Assembly: GCA_000721275.1 (NCBI GenBank)
Contig: JOFO01000015.1
Location: forward strand, 62,001 to 126,000
Direction: 5' to 3'
DNA length: 64,000 nucleotides
Source of the DNA: Microtetraspora glauca
GTDB taxonomy: Bacteria; Actinomycetota; Actinomycetes; Streptomycetales; Streptomycetaceae
Shown here: positions 1-8,074 of the stretch, in pieces
Position numbering within the stretch: the stretch's first letter is position 1
How the letters are laid out: every line of letters starts with the position of its first letter
Position numbers and translations under genes: made by a program
The notes under the pieces: generated by a model
The model's input: only the letters and a program-made list of their open reading frames with translations
The model's database searches: none
What the model was told of the DNA's origin: nothing

Positions 1-2
1 TG

Positions 3-623
3 GTCGCCGACGCCACCACCGGCTTCGAGCTGGAGACCCAGACCCTCTCCCTCTTCGAACGGCGGCTCTTCACCGACCCCCGCTTCCCCGCCTGGTACGT
101 CGACGCGATCATGGTCCACGAACTCGCCCACCAGTGGTTCGGCGACAGCGTCTCCCCCCGCACCTGGTCCGACCTGTGGCTCAACGAGGGACACGCCAGC
201 TGGTACGAGGCGCTGTACGCCGACGAGACGGCCGGCAAGTCCCTGGAGAAGCGCATGAAGGCCGCGTACGCCGCCTCCGACGGCTGGCGCGCCGCCGGAG
301 GACCGCCCGCGGCCCCCCGCCCGGCCGCCCCCGGCGCCAAGCTCAGCCTCTTCCGGCCCGTCGTCTACGACGGCAGCGCACTCGTCCTCTACGCCCTCCG
401 GCAGGAGATCGGCACCGCCGCCTTCGACCGCCTCCAGCGGCGCTGGGTCGCCGCGCACCGCGACGGCGTCGCCTCGACCGCCGACTTCACCGCCCTCGCC
501 GAAGAGGTCTCCGGACGCGAGCTCGACGCCTTCTTCACCGGCTGGCTGTACGGCGAGAAGACCCCGCCGATGCCCGGCCACCCCGACTGGCGCAGCCTCC
601 CGCCCGCGGACGCCGAGCGCTGA
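3..623 (+). CDS. M1-family zinc aminopeptidase, C-terminal part (5' end outside window)
   Basis: The frame is open from base 3, so this is the 3' end of a longer gene. The visible part carries the gluzincin zinc site HELAHQWFG (bases 111-137), followed about 18 residues later by the third ligand in LNEGHASWYE. This HEXXH-18-E arrangement is the hallmark of M1 metallopeptidases, which remove N-terminal residues from peptides. The tail of roughly 145 residues after the metal site contains the usual helical segment ending FFTGWLYGEKTPPMPGHPDW. The family is often 450-500 residues in Streptomyces, so about half is missing. Whether it is secreted cannot be told without the N-terminus. Family assignment is strong; substrate is unknown. 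Confidence 0.9.
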   Translation, partial: VADATTGFELETQTLSLFERRLFTDPRFPAWYVDAIMVHELAHQWFGDSVSPRTWSDLWLNEGHASWYEALYADETAGKSLEKRMKAAYAASDGWRAAGGPPAAPRPAAPGAKLSLFRPVVYDGSALVLYALRQEIGTAAFDRLQRRWVAAHRDGVASTADFTALAEEVSGRELDAFFTGWLYGEKTPPMPGHPDWRSLPPADAER

Positions 624-712
624 GGAAACCCGCGTGACGGGCGCCGCGCGGCCGTGTCACCATCGTCAGGTCGGCGACGCGGCCGGCGGGACCCGTGAGG
701 GAATCCCCGCGA

Positions 713-740
713 GGGAATCATCCGGGACCGCCGCGCGTTG
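713..740 (+). promoter_or_regulatory. SigR-type promoter of hflX
   Basis: GGGAAT at 713-718, an exact 18-base spacer, then GTTG at 737-740. This matches the known Streptomyces SigR (thiol-oxidative stress ECF sigma) consensus GGAAT-N18-GTT. It lies 37 bases before the hflX start. A second GAGGGAATC copy sits at 697-705, 14 bases upstream of the one used here. Confidence 0.7.
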
Positions 741-777
741 TAACCGACACCATCGTTCCGACCTACGTAAGGATCCA

Positions 778-2271
778 ATGACCTCCTCTTCTTCCCCTTC
801 CCAGGACGAGCAGAGCTTCGCGCAGTCGCGCCGCACCGAGAGCCTTCGGGCCGATGCCCTGATGGAAGAGGACGTCGCCTGGAGCCACGAGATCGACGGA
901 GAGCGGGACGGCGACCAGTTCGACCGCTCCGAGCGTGCGGCGCTGCGCCGCGTCGCCGGCCTCTCCACCGAGCTCGAGGACGTCACCGAGGTCGAGTACC
1001 GGCAGCTGCGCCTGGAGCGCGTCGTGCTCGTCGGCGTCTGGACCTCGGGGACCGTGCAGGACGCCGAGAACTCCCTCGCGGAGCTCGCGGCCCTCGCCGA
1101 GACGGCGGGCGCCCTCGTCCTCGACGGCGTGATCCAGCGCCGCGACAAGCCCGACCCGGCCACCTTCATCGGTTCCGGCAAGGCCCAGGAGCTCCGGGAC
1201 ATCGTCATCGAGACCGGTGCCGACACCGTGGTCTGCGACGGCGAGCTCAGCCCCGGCCAGCTCATCGCCCTCGAAGACGTCGTCAAGGTCAAGGTGGTCG
1301 ACCGGACCGCCCTGATCCTCGACATCTTCGCCCAGCACGCCAAGTCCCGCGAGGGCAAGGCACAGGTCGCCCTCGCGCAGATGCAGTACATGCTGCCGCG
1401 CCTGCGCGGCTGGGGTCAGTCGCTGTCCCGGCAGATGGGTGGCGGCGGCGGTGGCGGCATGGCCACCCGAGGCCCCGGTGAGACCAAGATCGAGACCGAC
1501 CGGCGCCGCATCCGCGAGAAGATGGCGAAGATGCGCCGGGAGATCGCGGAGATGAAGACCGGCCGCGACGTCAAGCGGCAGGAGCGGCGCCGCAACAAGG
1601 TGCCGTCCGTCGCCATCGCCGGCTACACCAACGCCGGCAAGTCCTCCCTGCTCAACCGCCTCACGGGCGCCGGCGTCCTGGTGGAGAACGCGCTGTTCGC
1701 CACCCTCGACCCGACCGTCCGCCGGGCCGAGACGCCGTCCGGCCGGGTCTACACCCTGGCCGACACCGTCGGCTTCGTCCGGCACCTGCCGCACCACCTG
1801 GTCGAGGCGTTCCGCTCCACCATGGAGGAGGTCGCCGACGCCGACCTCATCCTGCACGTGGTGGACGGCTCGCACCCCGCCCCGGAGGAGCAGCTGGCCG
1901 CCGTGCGCGAGGTCTTCCGGGACGTCGGCGCGGTGAACGTGCCGGAGATCGTGATCGTCAACAAGGCCGACGCGGCCGACCCGCTGGTCCTCCAGCGCCT
2001 GCTCCGCGTCGAGAAGCACTCCATGGCCGTCTCCGCCCGCTCGGGCGCCGGCATCGAGGAGCTGCTCGCCCTGATCGACCGCGAGCTGCCGCGCCCGGAG
2101 GTGGAGATCGAGGTCCTCCTGCCCTACACGCAGGGCGGTCTCGTCTCCCGCGTCCACGCCGAGGGCGAGATGCTCTCCGAGGAGCACACCCCGGAGGGCA
2201 CCCTGGTCAAGGCCCGGGTGCACGAGGAACTGGCGGCGGCGCTCGCGCCGTACGTCCCCGCCGCGCACTGA
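778..2271 (+). CDS. hflX: GTPase HflX
   Basis: Ribosome-associated GTPase that splits stalled 70S ribosomes under stress. The protein has 497 residues. The order is the HflX N-terminal domain (about 75-190), the Gly-rich linker before GPGETKIETDRRRI, then the G domain: G1 GYTNAGKSS near residue 281, G3 DTVGF near 328, G4 NKAD near 395, G5 SARSG near 417. ATG 778 is chosen because AAGGA lies 9 bases upstream and residues encoded before it are not family-like. The N-terminal 60 acidic residues are a typical actinobacterial extension. A SigR-like promoter upstream suggests induction by thiol stress. A strong terminator follows, shared with the convergent protease gene. Confidence 0.96.
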   Translation: MTSSSSPSQDEQSFAQSRRTESLRADALMEEDVAWSHEIDGERDGDQFDRSERAALRRVAGLSTELEDVTEVEYRQLRLERVVLVGVWTSGTVQDAENSLAELAALAETAGALVLDGVIQRRDKPDPATFIGSGKAQELRDIVIETGADTVVCDGELSPGQLIALEDVVKVKVVDRTALILDIFAQHAKSREGKAQVALAQMQYMLPRLRGWGQSLSRQMGGGGGGGMATRGPGETKIETDRRRIREKMAKMRREIAEMKTGRDVKRQERRRNKVPSVAIAGYTNAGKSSLLNRLTGAGVLVENALFATLDPTVRRAETPSGRVYTLADTVGFVRHLPHHLVEAFRSTMEEVADADLILHVVDGSHPAPEEQLAAVREVFRDVGAVNVPEIVIVNKADAADPLVLQRLLRVEKHSMAVSARSGAGIEELLALIDRELPRPEVEIEVLLPYTQGGLVSRVHAEGEMLSEEHTPEGTLVKARVHEELAAALAPYVPAAH

Positions 2272-2288
2272 GCACGACCCCGCACGAA

Positions 2289-2327
2289 GGCGCCGGCCCC
2301 CTCCCTTTCCCGGGAGGGGGCCGACGC
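2289..2327. terminator. bidirectional terminator between hflX and serine protease gene
   Basis: Hairpin with GGCG and CGGCCCCCTCCC on the left arm pairing with GGGAGGGGGCCG and CGCC on the right, around a TTTCCC loop and one internal mismatch. A short T run follows on the plus strand. It serves both convergent genes. Confidence 0.8.
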
Positions 2328-2367
2328 CTTTCTCCTGCGCGGGCGCCGTGCGCCCGCACGCTCCGGC

Positions 2368-3543
2368 CTACTGGCCGGCGTACTTCTTGCTGACCTCGTC
2401 GAAGATCGCCTTGGCCTCCGGACCCAGTCGGGGCCCCGCCAGCCAGCCGGCCGTCGACGGGCCGATCGAGGTGTTCGACACCAGCGCCGGCTGCCCGTCC
2501 TTGCCCTGCGCGACCCAGCCGCCACCGGACGAACCGGCCGTCATCGTGCACCCGATGCGGTACATCGTCGGCTGCTCCGCCTTCAGCGACAGCCGGCCCG
2601 GCTTGTCCGCGCACTGGAACATCTTCTGGCCGTCGAACGGCGGCGCCGCCGGGTAACCGGTCGCCGTGATCGACGCGATCTTCGGCACCGCCGGGGCGTT
2701 GAACTCGACCGGCAGGGCAGCGCCGACCGTCTCCTCCAGCGACTTGCCGGACGAGCCCTTCTCCGGCGTCACCTGGATGACCGCGAAGTCGTACGGGGCG
2801 CCCGCGCCGCCGGTGGACGCGCCCTGCGCGATCCACTGGTCCGACGTCTTCACCCAGTCCGCCCACCACACGCCGTACGGGGCGATCTGCTCACGCGACG
2901 CCTTCTCCAGCGCGGCGGTCTCCAGCGCGGCGTCGTTGTAGGACGGGACGAAGGCGATGTTGCGGTACCAGCCGCCCTCCTTGCCCTTGTGGACGCAGTG
3001 ACCGGCGGTCCACACCATGTTCGACTTGCCCGGGTGCGCCGGGTCCTTCACCACGGTCGCCGAGCAGACCATCGAACCGTCGGGCCCGTCGAAGAACACC
3101 TTGCCGGACGCCGGCGAGTTGTCGTGGTACTTCGCCGGCACCGCCTTGGCCTTCACCGGGTCGGGCGTCGGGTCGGTGACACCCTCGTCACCCGAGATGT
3201 CCTCCTCCTCGACCGGCCGCTCGGGACGCTCCGCGTCCCGCATCCGGTCCGGGTCCCAGAGGTCCTCGATGATCGGGTTGACGAAGTCCTTCGCCTCGCG
3301 AAGCCACTTGTCCTTGTCCCAGTTCCGCCACTCGCCGTCGCGCCACTTGTCGATGTCGATCCCGTGGTCCTTCAGCCGCTGCTTCAGGTCCTCCGGGATC
3401 TTGATCTTGTCGACCGGGTTCTCGTTCACCGGCGCGCTGGGCTTGTCTCCCGCGTTCTCCTCGGTCGGGCCGCAGGCCGCCGTGGTCAGCGTCAGCGCCG
3501 CGACGGCGGACGCCGCCATCAGCAGCGGACGAATCGATCGCAT
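2368..3543 (-). CDS. Exported trypsin-like serine protease
   Basis: 391 residues. The N-terminus MRSIRPLLMAAS and a hydrophobic stretch end at TTAACGP, which could be a lipobox (non-canonical Thr at -3) or an ordinary signal cleavage region. Residues about 40-130 are charged, rich in Lys, Asp and Trp, with no recognised domain. The peptidase domain follows, with His in TAGHCVH, Asp in YDFAVI and Ser in GSSGGGW, the chymotrypsin-fold triad. It therefore probably acts outside the membrane as an endopeptidase. The ATG has AGGGGGA 8 bases upstream. The gene stands alone and is convergent with hflX. An inverted repeat at 3597-3618 may control it. Substrate unknown. Confidence 0.85.
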   Translation of the reverse strand: MRSIRPLLMAASAVAALTLTTAACGPTEENAGDKPSAPVNENPVDKIKIPEDLKQRLKDHGIDIDKWRDGEWRNWDKDKWLREAKDFVNPIIEDLWDPDRMRDAERPERPVEEEDISGDEGVTDPTPDPVKAKAVPAKYHDNSPASGKVFFDGPDGSMVCSATVVKDPAHPGKSNMVWTAGHCVHKGKEGGWYRNIAFVPSYNDAALETAALEKASREQIAPYGVWWADWVKTSDQWIAQGASTGGAGAPYDFAVIQVTPEKGSSGKSLEETVGAALPVEFNAPAVPKIASITATGYPAAPPFDGQKMFQCADKPGRLSLKAEQPTMYRIGCTMTAGSSGGGWVAQGKDGQPALVSNTSIGPSTAGWLAGPRLGPEAKAIFDEVSKKYAGQ

Positions 3544-3871
3544 CTCGTGATCCCCCTGGGACTCCATCGACTGTGCATGTCTGAGCTTCGGTCGCACCCC
3601 TGTCCGGACGGACACGGGAACGACGGCCCCCACTATGCCGGTGCCGGAGGGGACGGTACGCGCCCAGGACCCGGTTCCCGAGCCGGTACGGCCGTTGCCA
3701 TGCCGTGATCCCCGACACGCCAAGGATCTTGCCTCCGGCCCGTGTTCCCCGGCAGTTCCCGTCGTTAGGTACGGACGGGGACACAACGGCGGCGCCCGGA
3801 GCGGCCTTTGGACACGGCCCGGCGGCCCGCCGATGTGCAACGCAACTGTTATCGCGGGAGGACACCGAGCT
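3544..3871. other. Divergent intergenic region, protease / siderophore cluster
   Basis: 328 bases between divergent starts. It holds an imperfect palindrome (3597-3618) on the protease side. On the cluster side there is TTAGGT at 3765-3770, which equals only the left half of a DmdR1/IdeR iron box, and GGAGGA at 3857-3862 as the ribosome binding site of the aminotransferase. I see no complete 19-base iron box and no convincing -35/-10 pair. Confidence 0.5.
3597..3618. promoter_or_regulatory. Inverted repeat upstream of serine protease gene
   Basis: CCCCTGTCC, four bases, GGACACGGG: nine-base arms with one mismatch, centred about 65 bases before the protease start. It looks like an operator for a dimeric repressor; the cognate protein is unknown. 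Confidence 0.4.
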
Positions 3872-5371
3872 GTGGCCGTGACCGATTCAGCTCCAGCCGC
3901 CCCGGAGGCCGACGCGGTCGCGGGGGAGCGCACCGGAGGCCGCGCGCCGGCGGGGGAGCCCGCCGGCAGGCCGGCCGCCGCGACCCGGCGCGGCTACGGC
4001 ACGGTGGCCGGGGGCGGTTACGAGGCGATCCTGCGGCGCCAGGCCCAGCGCGAGTCCAGTGCCCGCACCTACGCCCGCTCGCTGCCGATCGTCCCGGTCC
4101 GCGCCCGCGGCCTCACCATCGAGGGCGCCGACGGCCGCCGCTACCTCGACTGCCTGTCCGGCGCCGGCACCCTCGCGCTCGGCCACAACCACCCGGTCGT
4201 CCTCGAAGCCATCCACCGCGTCCTCGACTCCGGCGCGCCGCTCCACGTCCTCGACCTCGCGACCCCGGTCAAGGACGCCTTCACCTCCGAGCTGTTCGCC
4301 ACCCTCCCTCCGGAACTCGCCGCCGACGCCCGCGTCCAGTTCTGCGGCCCCGCCGGCACCGACGCCGTCGAGGCCGCGCTGAAGCTCGTCCGCACCGCCA
4401 CCGGCCGGCGCGGCCTGTTCGCCTTCACCGGCGCCTACCACGGCATGACCGCCGGCGCCCTCGCCGTCTCGGGCGGAGCCGAGGACGCCGGCGTCACCCG
4501 GCTGCCGTACCCCCAGTCGTACCGCTGCCCCTTCGGCGTGGGCGGCGAGCGCGGCGCCGAACTCTCCGCCCGCTGGACCGAGACCCTGCTCGACGACCCC
4601 AAGAGCGGCGTCCCCACCCCCGCCGGCCTCATCGTGGAGGCCGTCCAGGGCGAGGGCGGCGTCCTCCCCGCCCCCGACGCCTGGATGCGCCGCCTGCGGA
4701 ACATCACCGCCCGGCACTCCGTCCCCCTCGTCGTCGACGAGGTCCAGACCGGCGTCGGCCGCACCGGCGCCTTCTGGGCCGTCGAGCACAGCGGCGTCGT
4801 CCCCGACGTGATGGTCCTCTCCAAGGCCATCGGCGGCTCCCTGCCCCTCGCCGTCGTCGTGTACCGCTCCGGGCTCGACGCCTGGAAGCCCGGCGCCCAC
4901 GCCGGCACCTTCCGCGGCAACCAGCTCGCCATGGCCGCCGGCACCGCGACCCTCGCGTACGTCCGCGAGAACCGGCTCGCCGAACGCGCCGCCACCCTCG
5001 GCGCCCGGATGCTCGCCCGGCTCCAGGGCCTCCAGGCCGTCCACCCCTGCGTCGGCGACGTCCGCGGGCGGGGCCTCATGATCGGCGTCGAGCTCGTCGA
5101 CCCCGGGGCGGCGGGCCCCGACGACACCGTGCCGCCCGCCGCCCCGGCCCTCGCCCGCGCCGTCCGGCGCGCCTGCCTGGACCGCGGACTCATCGTCGAA
5201 CTCGGCGGCCGGCACTCCGCCGTCGTCCGTCTCCTCCCGCCGCTGACCCTCACCGACGAGCAGGCCACCGCCGTCCTGGACCGGTTCGCCGACGCCCTCG
5301 CCGCCGCCGAGCGGGCCCACCACTCCGGGCCGCCCGCCCCCCACCGGCCCGCCCCCGGCCCGTCCCACTGA
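3872..5371 (+). CDS. Diaminobutyrate--2-oxoglutarate aminotransferase, class III PLP enzyme
   Basis: 499 residues. Class III aminotransferase expected to convert aspartate semialdehyde and an amino donor to L-2,4-diaminobutyrate. Visible signatures: YLDCLSGAGTLALGHNHP near residue 90, GAYHGMTAGAL near 188, VVDEVQTGVGRTG near 287, and the Schiff-base lysine in LSKAIGGS near 317, then the THAGTFRGN-type segment. The GTG start at 3872 has GGAGGA 9 bases upstream; an upstream ATG at 3833 lacks such a site. The first 45 residues are Ala/Gly/Pro-rich and poorly conserved. It is the first of four same-strand genes and most resembles RhbA/DABA aminotransferases of siderophore pathways, so it probably supplies the diamine unit. 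The ectoine enzyme EctB is the alternative, but no ectABC genes are nearby. Confidence 0.88.
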   Translation: MAVTDSAPAAPEADAVAGERTGGRAPAGEPAGRPAAATRRGYGTVAGGGYEAILRRQAQRESSARTYARSLPIVPVRARGLTIEGADGRRYLDCLSGAGTLALGHNHPVVLEAIHRVLDSGAPLHVLDLATPVKDAFTSELFATLPPELAADARVQFCGPAGTDAVEAALKLVRTATGRRGLFAFTGAYHGMTAGALAVSGGAEDAGVTRLPYPQSYRCPFGVGGERGAELSARWTETLLDDPKSGVPTPAGLIVEAVQGEGGVLPAPDAWMRRLRNITARHSVPLVVDEVQTGVGRTGAFWAVEHSGVVPDVMVLSKAIGGSLPLAVVVYRSGLDAWKPGAHAGTFRGNQLAMAAGTATLAYVRENRLAERAATLGARMLARLQGLQAVHPCVGDVRGRGLMIGVELVDPGAAGPDDTVPPAAPALARAVRRACLDRGLIVELGGRHSAVVRLLPPLTLTDEQATAVLDRFADALAAAERAHHSGPPAPHRPAPGPSH

Positions 5372-5409
5372 CCCGGACCGCCTCCGGCCCCCTCTCCAAG
5401 GAATCCCGC

Positions 5410-7287
5410 GTGAACGCCACCCCCACCTCCCAGGTGCCCGAGACCGAGACCTACCCCGACACCGAGGAGCACACGGTCCCGCGCCAGCACACCGGCCCCG
5501 CCCCCCTCCGGGCGGCCCACTCCGGAACCGCCCCGGCCGCCGGCCCGCACCGACCCGGCACCCCCGCCGCCGACCCGCTCGACGACCCCGACCCCCAGCG
5601 GGCCGCCGACACCGCCGCCGTCGAGAACCTGCTGCGCTGCTGGGTCCGGGAGAAGAACCTCCCCGCCCCCGAGACCTCCACCCTCCGCGTCCCCCTCGAC
5701 GCCAGCGGCACCGCCCTCCTCGTCCCCGTCCGCTACTGGTCCCCCACCGGCTGGCACCGCTTCGGCACCCCCACCCTGGAGGGCCTGCCCTCCACCGCCC
5801 CGGCCGTCGACGCCGTCACCCTCGCCGCCCTCCTCAGCCGCGAGACCGGCCGCCCCGAGGCCACCGAACTCGTCGGCCGCGTCGCCGACTCCGCCCGCCG
5901 CACCGCCGACTTCCTCGCCGCCCGCCGCCGCGACCCCCGGCCCCACCCCGACGCCGACCTCTTCCTCGCCGCCGAACAGTCCCTTCTCCTCGGCCACCCG
6001 CTGCACCCCACCCCCAAGAGCCGCGAAGGACTCTCCGACGCCGAGGGCCGCCTCTACTCGCCCGAACTCCACGGCTCCTTCCCCCTCCACTGGTTCGCCG
6101 TCGACCACTCCCTCCTCGTCTCCGACTCGGCCTGGACGGAGCAGGGCCGCGCCGTCACCGCCGAACAGCTCGCCACCGGCCTCGCCGAAGGGCTCGCCCA
6201 CCCCGCCGGCACCACCCCTCTGCCCCTGCACCCCTGGCAGGCCCGGGAACTCCTCCACCGCCCCGACGTCCGCGTCCTGCTCGACCGGGGCCTCCTCCAT
6301 GACCTCGGCCCGCACGGCAGCCACTGGCACCCCACCTCCTCGGTCCGCACCGTCCACCGGCCCGGCGCCCGCGCCATGCTCAAGCTCTCCCTCGGCCTGC
6401 GGATCACCAACTCCCGCCGCGAGAACCTCCGCAAGGAACTCCACCGCGGCGTCGAGGTCCACCGCCTGCTGCGGACCGGCCTCGTCGACGAGTGGCAGGC
6501 CGCCCACCCCGGCTTCGACATCGTCCGGGACCCCGCCTGGCTCGCCGTCGACGCCCCCGACGGCACCCCCGTCCCCGGGCTCGACCTGATGATCCGGCAC
6601 AACCCCTTCGGCCCCGGAGACGACGCCGTCTGCCTCGCCGCCCTCACCGCGCCCCGCCCGTGGCCCGGCGCCGCCGGCATGAGCTCCCGGCTCGCCGACC
6701 TCATCGGCCGCCTCGCCGCCCGCACCGGCCGCCCCGCAGCCGCCGTCTCCGCCGAGTGGTTCCTCCGCTACCTCGACCAGGTCGTCCGCCCCGTCCTCTG
6801 GCTCGACGGCCACGCCGGCATCGCCCTGGAGGCCCACCAGCAGAACACCCTCGTCCTCCTGGACCCCGACGGCTGGCCCGTCGGCGGCCGGTACCGCGAC
6901 AACCAGGGCTACTACTTCCGCGAGTCCCACCGGGCCGAGCTGGAGGCCCGCCTCCCCGGCATCGGCGCCCACAGCGACACCTTCGTCTCCGACCAGGTCA
7001 CGGACGAGCGCTTCGCCTACTACCTCGGCATCAACAACGTCCTCGGCCTGATCGGCGCCTTCGGCGCCCAGCACCTCGCCGACGAGCGGATCCTGCTCGC
7101 CGCCTTCCGCTCCTTCCTCACCTCCGCCACCGGTCTCGGCTCCCCGCTCCCGCACCGCCTCCTCGAAGCGGCCACCCTCCGCAGCAAGGCCAACCTCCTC
7201 ACCCGCCTCCACGGCCTCGACGAACTCGTCGGCCCCGTCGACACCCAGTCCGTCTACGTCACCATCACCAACCCCCTCCGCCCCTGA
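5410..7287 (+). CDS. NIS siderophore synthetase (IucA/IucC family), first copy
   Basis: 625 residues. ATP-dependent ligase joining a carboxylate (usually citrate) to an amine or alcohol through an acyl-adenylate. Motifs: HPLHPTPKSREG near residue 197, LPLHPWQ near 272, TSSVRT near 310, EAHQQN near 477, RDNQGYYF near 496, then the FhuF-like C-terminal helical part. The GTG at 5410 is preceded by AAGGAA, 38 bases after the aminotransferase stop, indicating one operon. The first 70 residues are a disordered Pro/Ala-rich extension. It is clearly a different paralogue from the gene at 8075. I cannot assign type A, B or C reliably by eye, so the carboxylate and its regiochemistry are open. Confidence 0.92.
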   Translation: MNATPTSQVPETETYPDTEEHTVPRQHTGPAPLRAAHSGTAPAAGPHRPGTPAADPLDDPDPQRAADTAAVENLLRCWVREKNLPAPETSTLRVPLDASGTALLVPVRYWSPTGWHRFGTPTLEGLPSTAPAVDAVTLAALLSRETGRPEATELVGRVADSARRTADFLAARRRDPRPHPDADLFLAAEQSLLLGHPLHPTPKSREGLSDAEGRLYSPELHGSFPLHWFAVDHSLLVSDSAWTEQGRAVTAEQLATGLAEGLAHPAGTTPLPLHPWQARELLHRPDVRVLLDRGLLHDLGPHGSHWHPTSSVRTVHRPGARAMLKLSLGLRITNSRRENLRKELHRGVEVHRLLRTGLVDEWQAAHPGFDIVRDPAWLAVDAPDGTPVPGLDLMIRHNPFGPGDDAVCLAALTAPRPWPGAAGMSSRLADLIGRLAARTGRPAAAVSAEWFLRYLDQVVRPVLWLDGHAGIALEAHQQNTLVLLDPDGWPVGGRYRDNQGYYFRESHRAELEARLPGIGAHSDTFVSDQVTDERFAYYLGINNVLGLIGAFGAQHLADERILLAAFRSFLTSATGLGSPLPHRLLEAATLRSKANLLTRLHGLDELVGPVDTQSVYVTITNPLRP

Positions 7288-7388
7288 CCCCCGCGGGCGG
7301 CCCACCACCGCCGCCCCCGGCCCGCGTCCCTCCGCGCGTCCCCCGCCCACCCACCGCGGGGACGCCCCGACCCCGGAAGACCCACCCC

Positions 7389-8012
7389 ATGTCCATACCT
7401 CCGGACCACAGACCCCGCCCCTCCGCCGGCCACCACGACGGCGACCTGCTCGACTCGGTCGCCTCCTGGCCGCCGGCGGACACCCCCTTCGGCGCCTTCC
7501 GCCTCGTCCCCGTCCAGCCGGCACGTGATCTGCCCCTGCTCACCCGCTGGATGAACGACCCCGCCGTCGCGGCCTTCTGGGAACTCGCCGGACCCGAGTC
7601 CGTCACCGCCGACCACCTCCGCGCCCAGCTCGAAGGCGACGGCCGCAGCGTCCCCTGCGTCGGCGTGCTCGACTCGACCCCGATGAGCTACTTCGAGCTC
7701 TACCGCGCCGACCTGGACCCGCTCGCCCGGGCCTACGAGGCCCGTCCGCACGACACGGGTATCCACCTCCTCCTCGGAGGCGCCACCGACCGAGGCCGTG
7801 GCGTCGGCACCGCCCTCCTGCGCGCCGTCGCCGACCTCGTCCTCGCCCACCGTCCCCGCTGCACCCGCGTCCTCGCCGAACCGGACATCCGCAACACCCC
7901 CTCCGTCTCCGCGTTCCTCAGCGCCGGCTTCCGCTACGCGGAAGAGATCGAACTGCCCGGCAAACGGGCCGCGCTCATGATCCGCGACCGGTTCCTTCGT
8001 CACTCTCTGTGA
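7389..8012 (+). CDS. GNAT acyltransferase of siderophore cluster (IucB/RhbD-like)
   Basis: 207 residues. N-acyltransferase with the GNAT fold; the WMNDPAVAAFWE segment, the ELYRADLDPLARAYE segment and GRGVGTALL (CoA pyrophosphate loop, residues about 138-146) match the siderophore acetyltransferase family that acetylates hydroxylated diamines such as N6-hydroxylysine. ATG 7389 has GGAAG 10 bases upstream; the frame extends far upstream without family similarity. It lies 101 bases after the first synthetase and 62 before the second, same strand. In rhizobactin 1021 and aerobactin pathways this enzyme works after an N-hydroxylase, which is absent here, so it may acylate a non-hydroxylated amine or use a hydroxylase encoded elsewhere. 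Confidence 0.85.
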   Translation: MSIPPDHRPRPSAGHHDGDLLDSVASWPPADTPFGAFRLVPVQPARDLPLLTRWMNDPAVAAFWELAGPESVTADHLRAQLEGDGRSVPCVGVLDSTPMSYFELYRADLDPLARAYEARPHDTGIHLLLGGATDRGRGVGTALLRAVADLVLAHRPRCTRVLAEPDIRNTPSVSAFLSAGFRYAEEIELPGKRAALMIRDRFLRHSL

Positions 8013-8074
8013 CCGTTCTCTGTCTTTGATACACCGCTCGACCCACAGCGGTTCCCCCTTCGAGGAGTCTTTCT

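Noticed and set aside
763..2268. Long open frame antisense to hflX
   Set aside because: Shadow of GC-rich third codon positions in hflX; composition His/Asp/Val/Gly-rich, no start site.
3765..3783. DmdR1/IdeR iron box before the siderophore cluster
   Set aside because: Only the first six bases match; the second half is GC-rich and non-palindromic.
3808..5409. Upstream extension of the first NIS synthetase frame
   Set aside because: Arg/Pro-rich translation overlapping the aminotransferase in another frame; GTG 5410 has a ribosome binding site and family similarity begins after it.
4435..7524. Open frame of over 1000 codons antisense to the siderophore genes
   Set aside because: Low-complexity Gly/Ala/Val/Glu translation and spans several real genes on the other strand.
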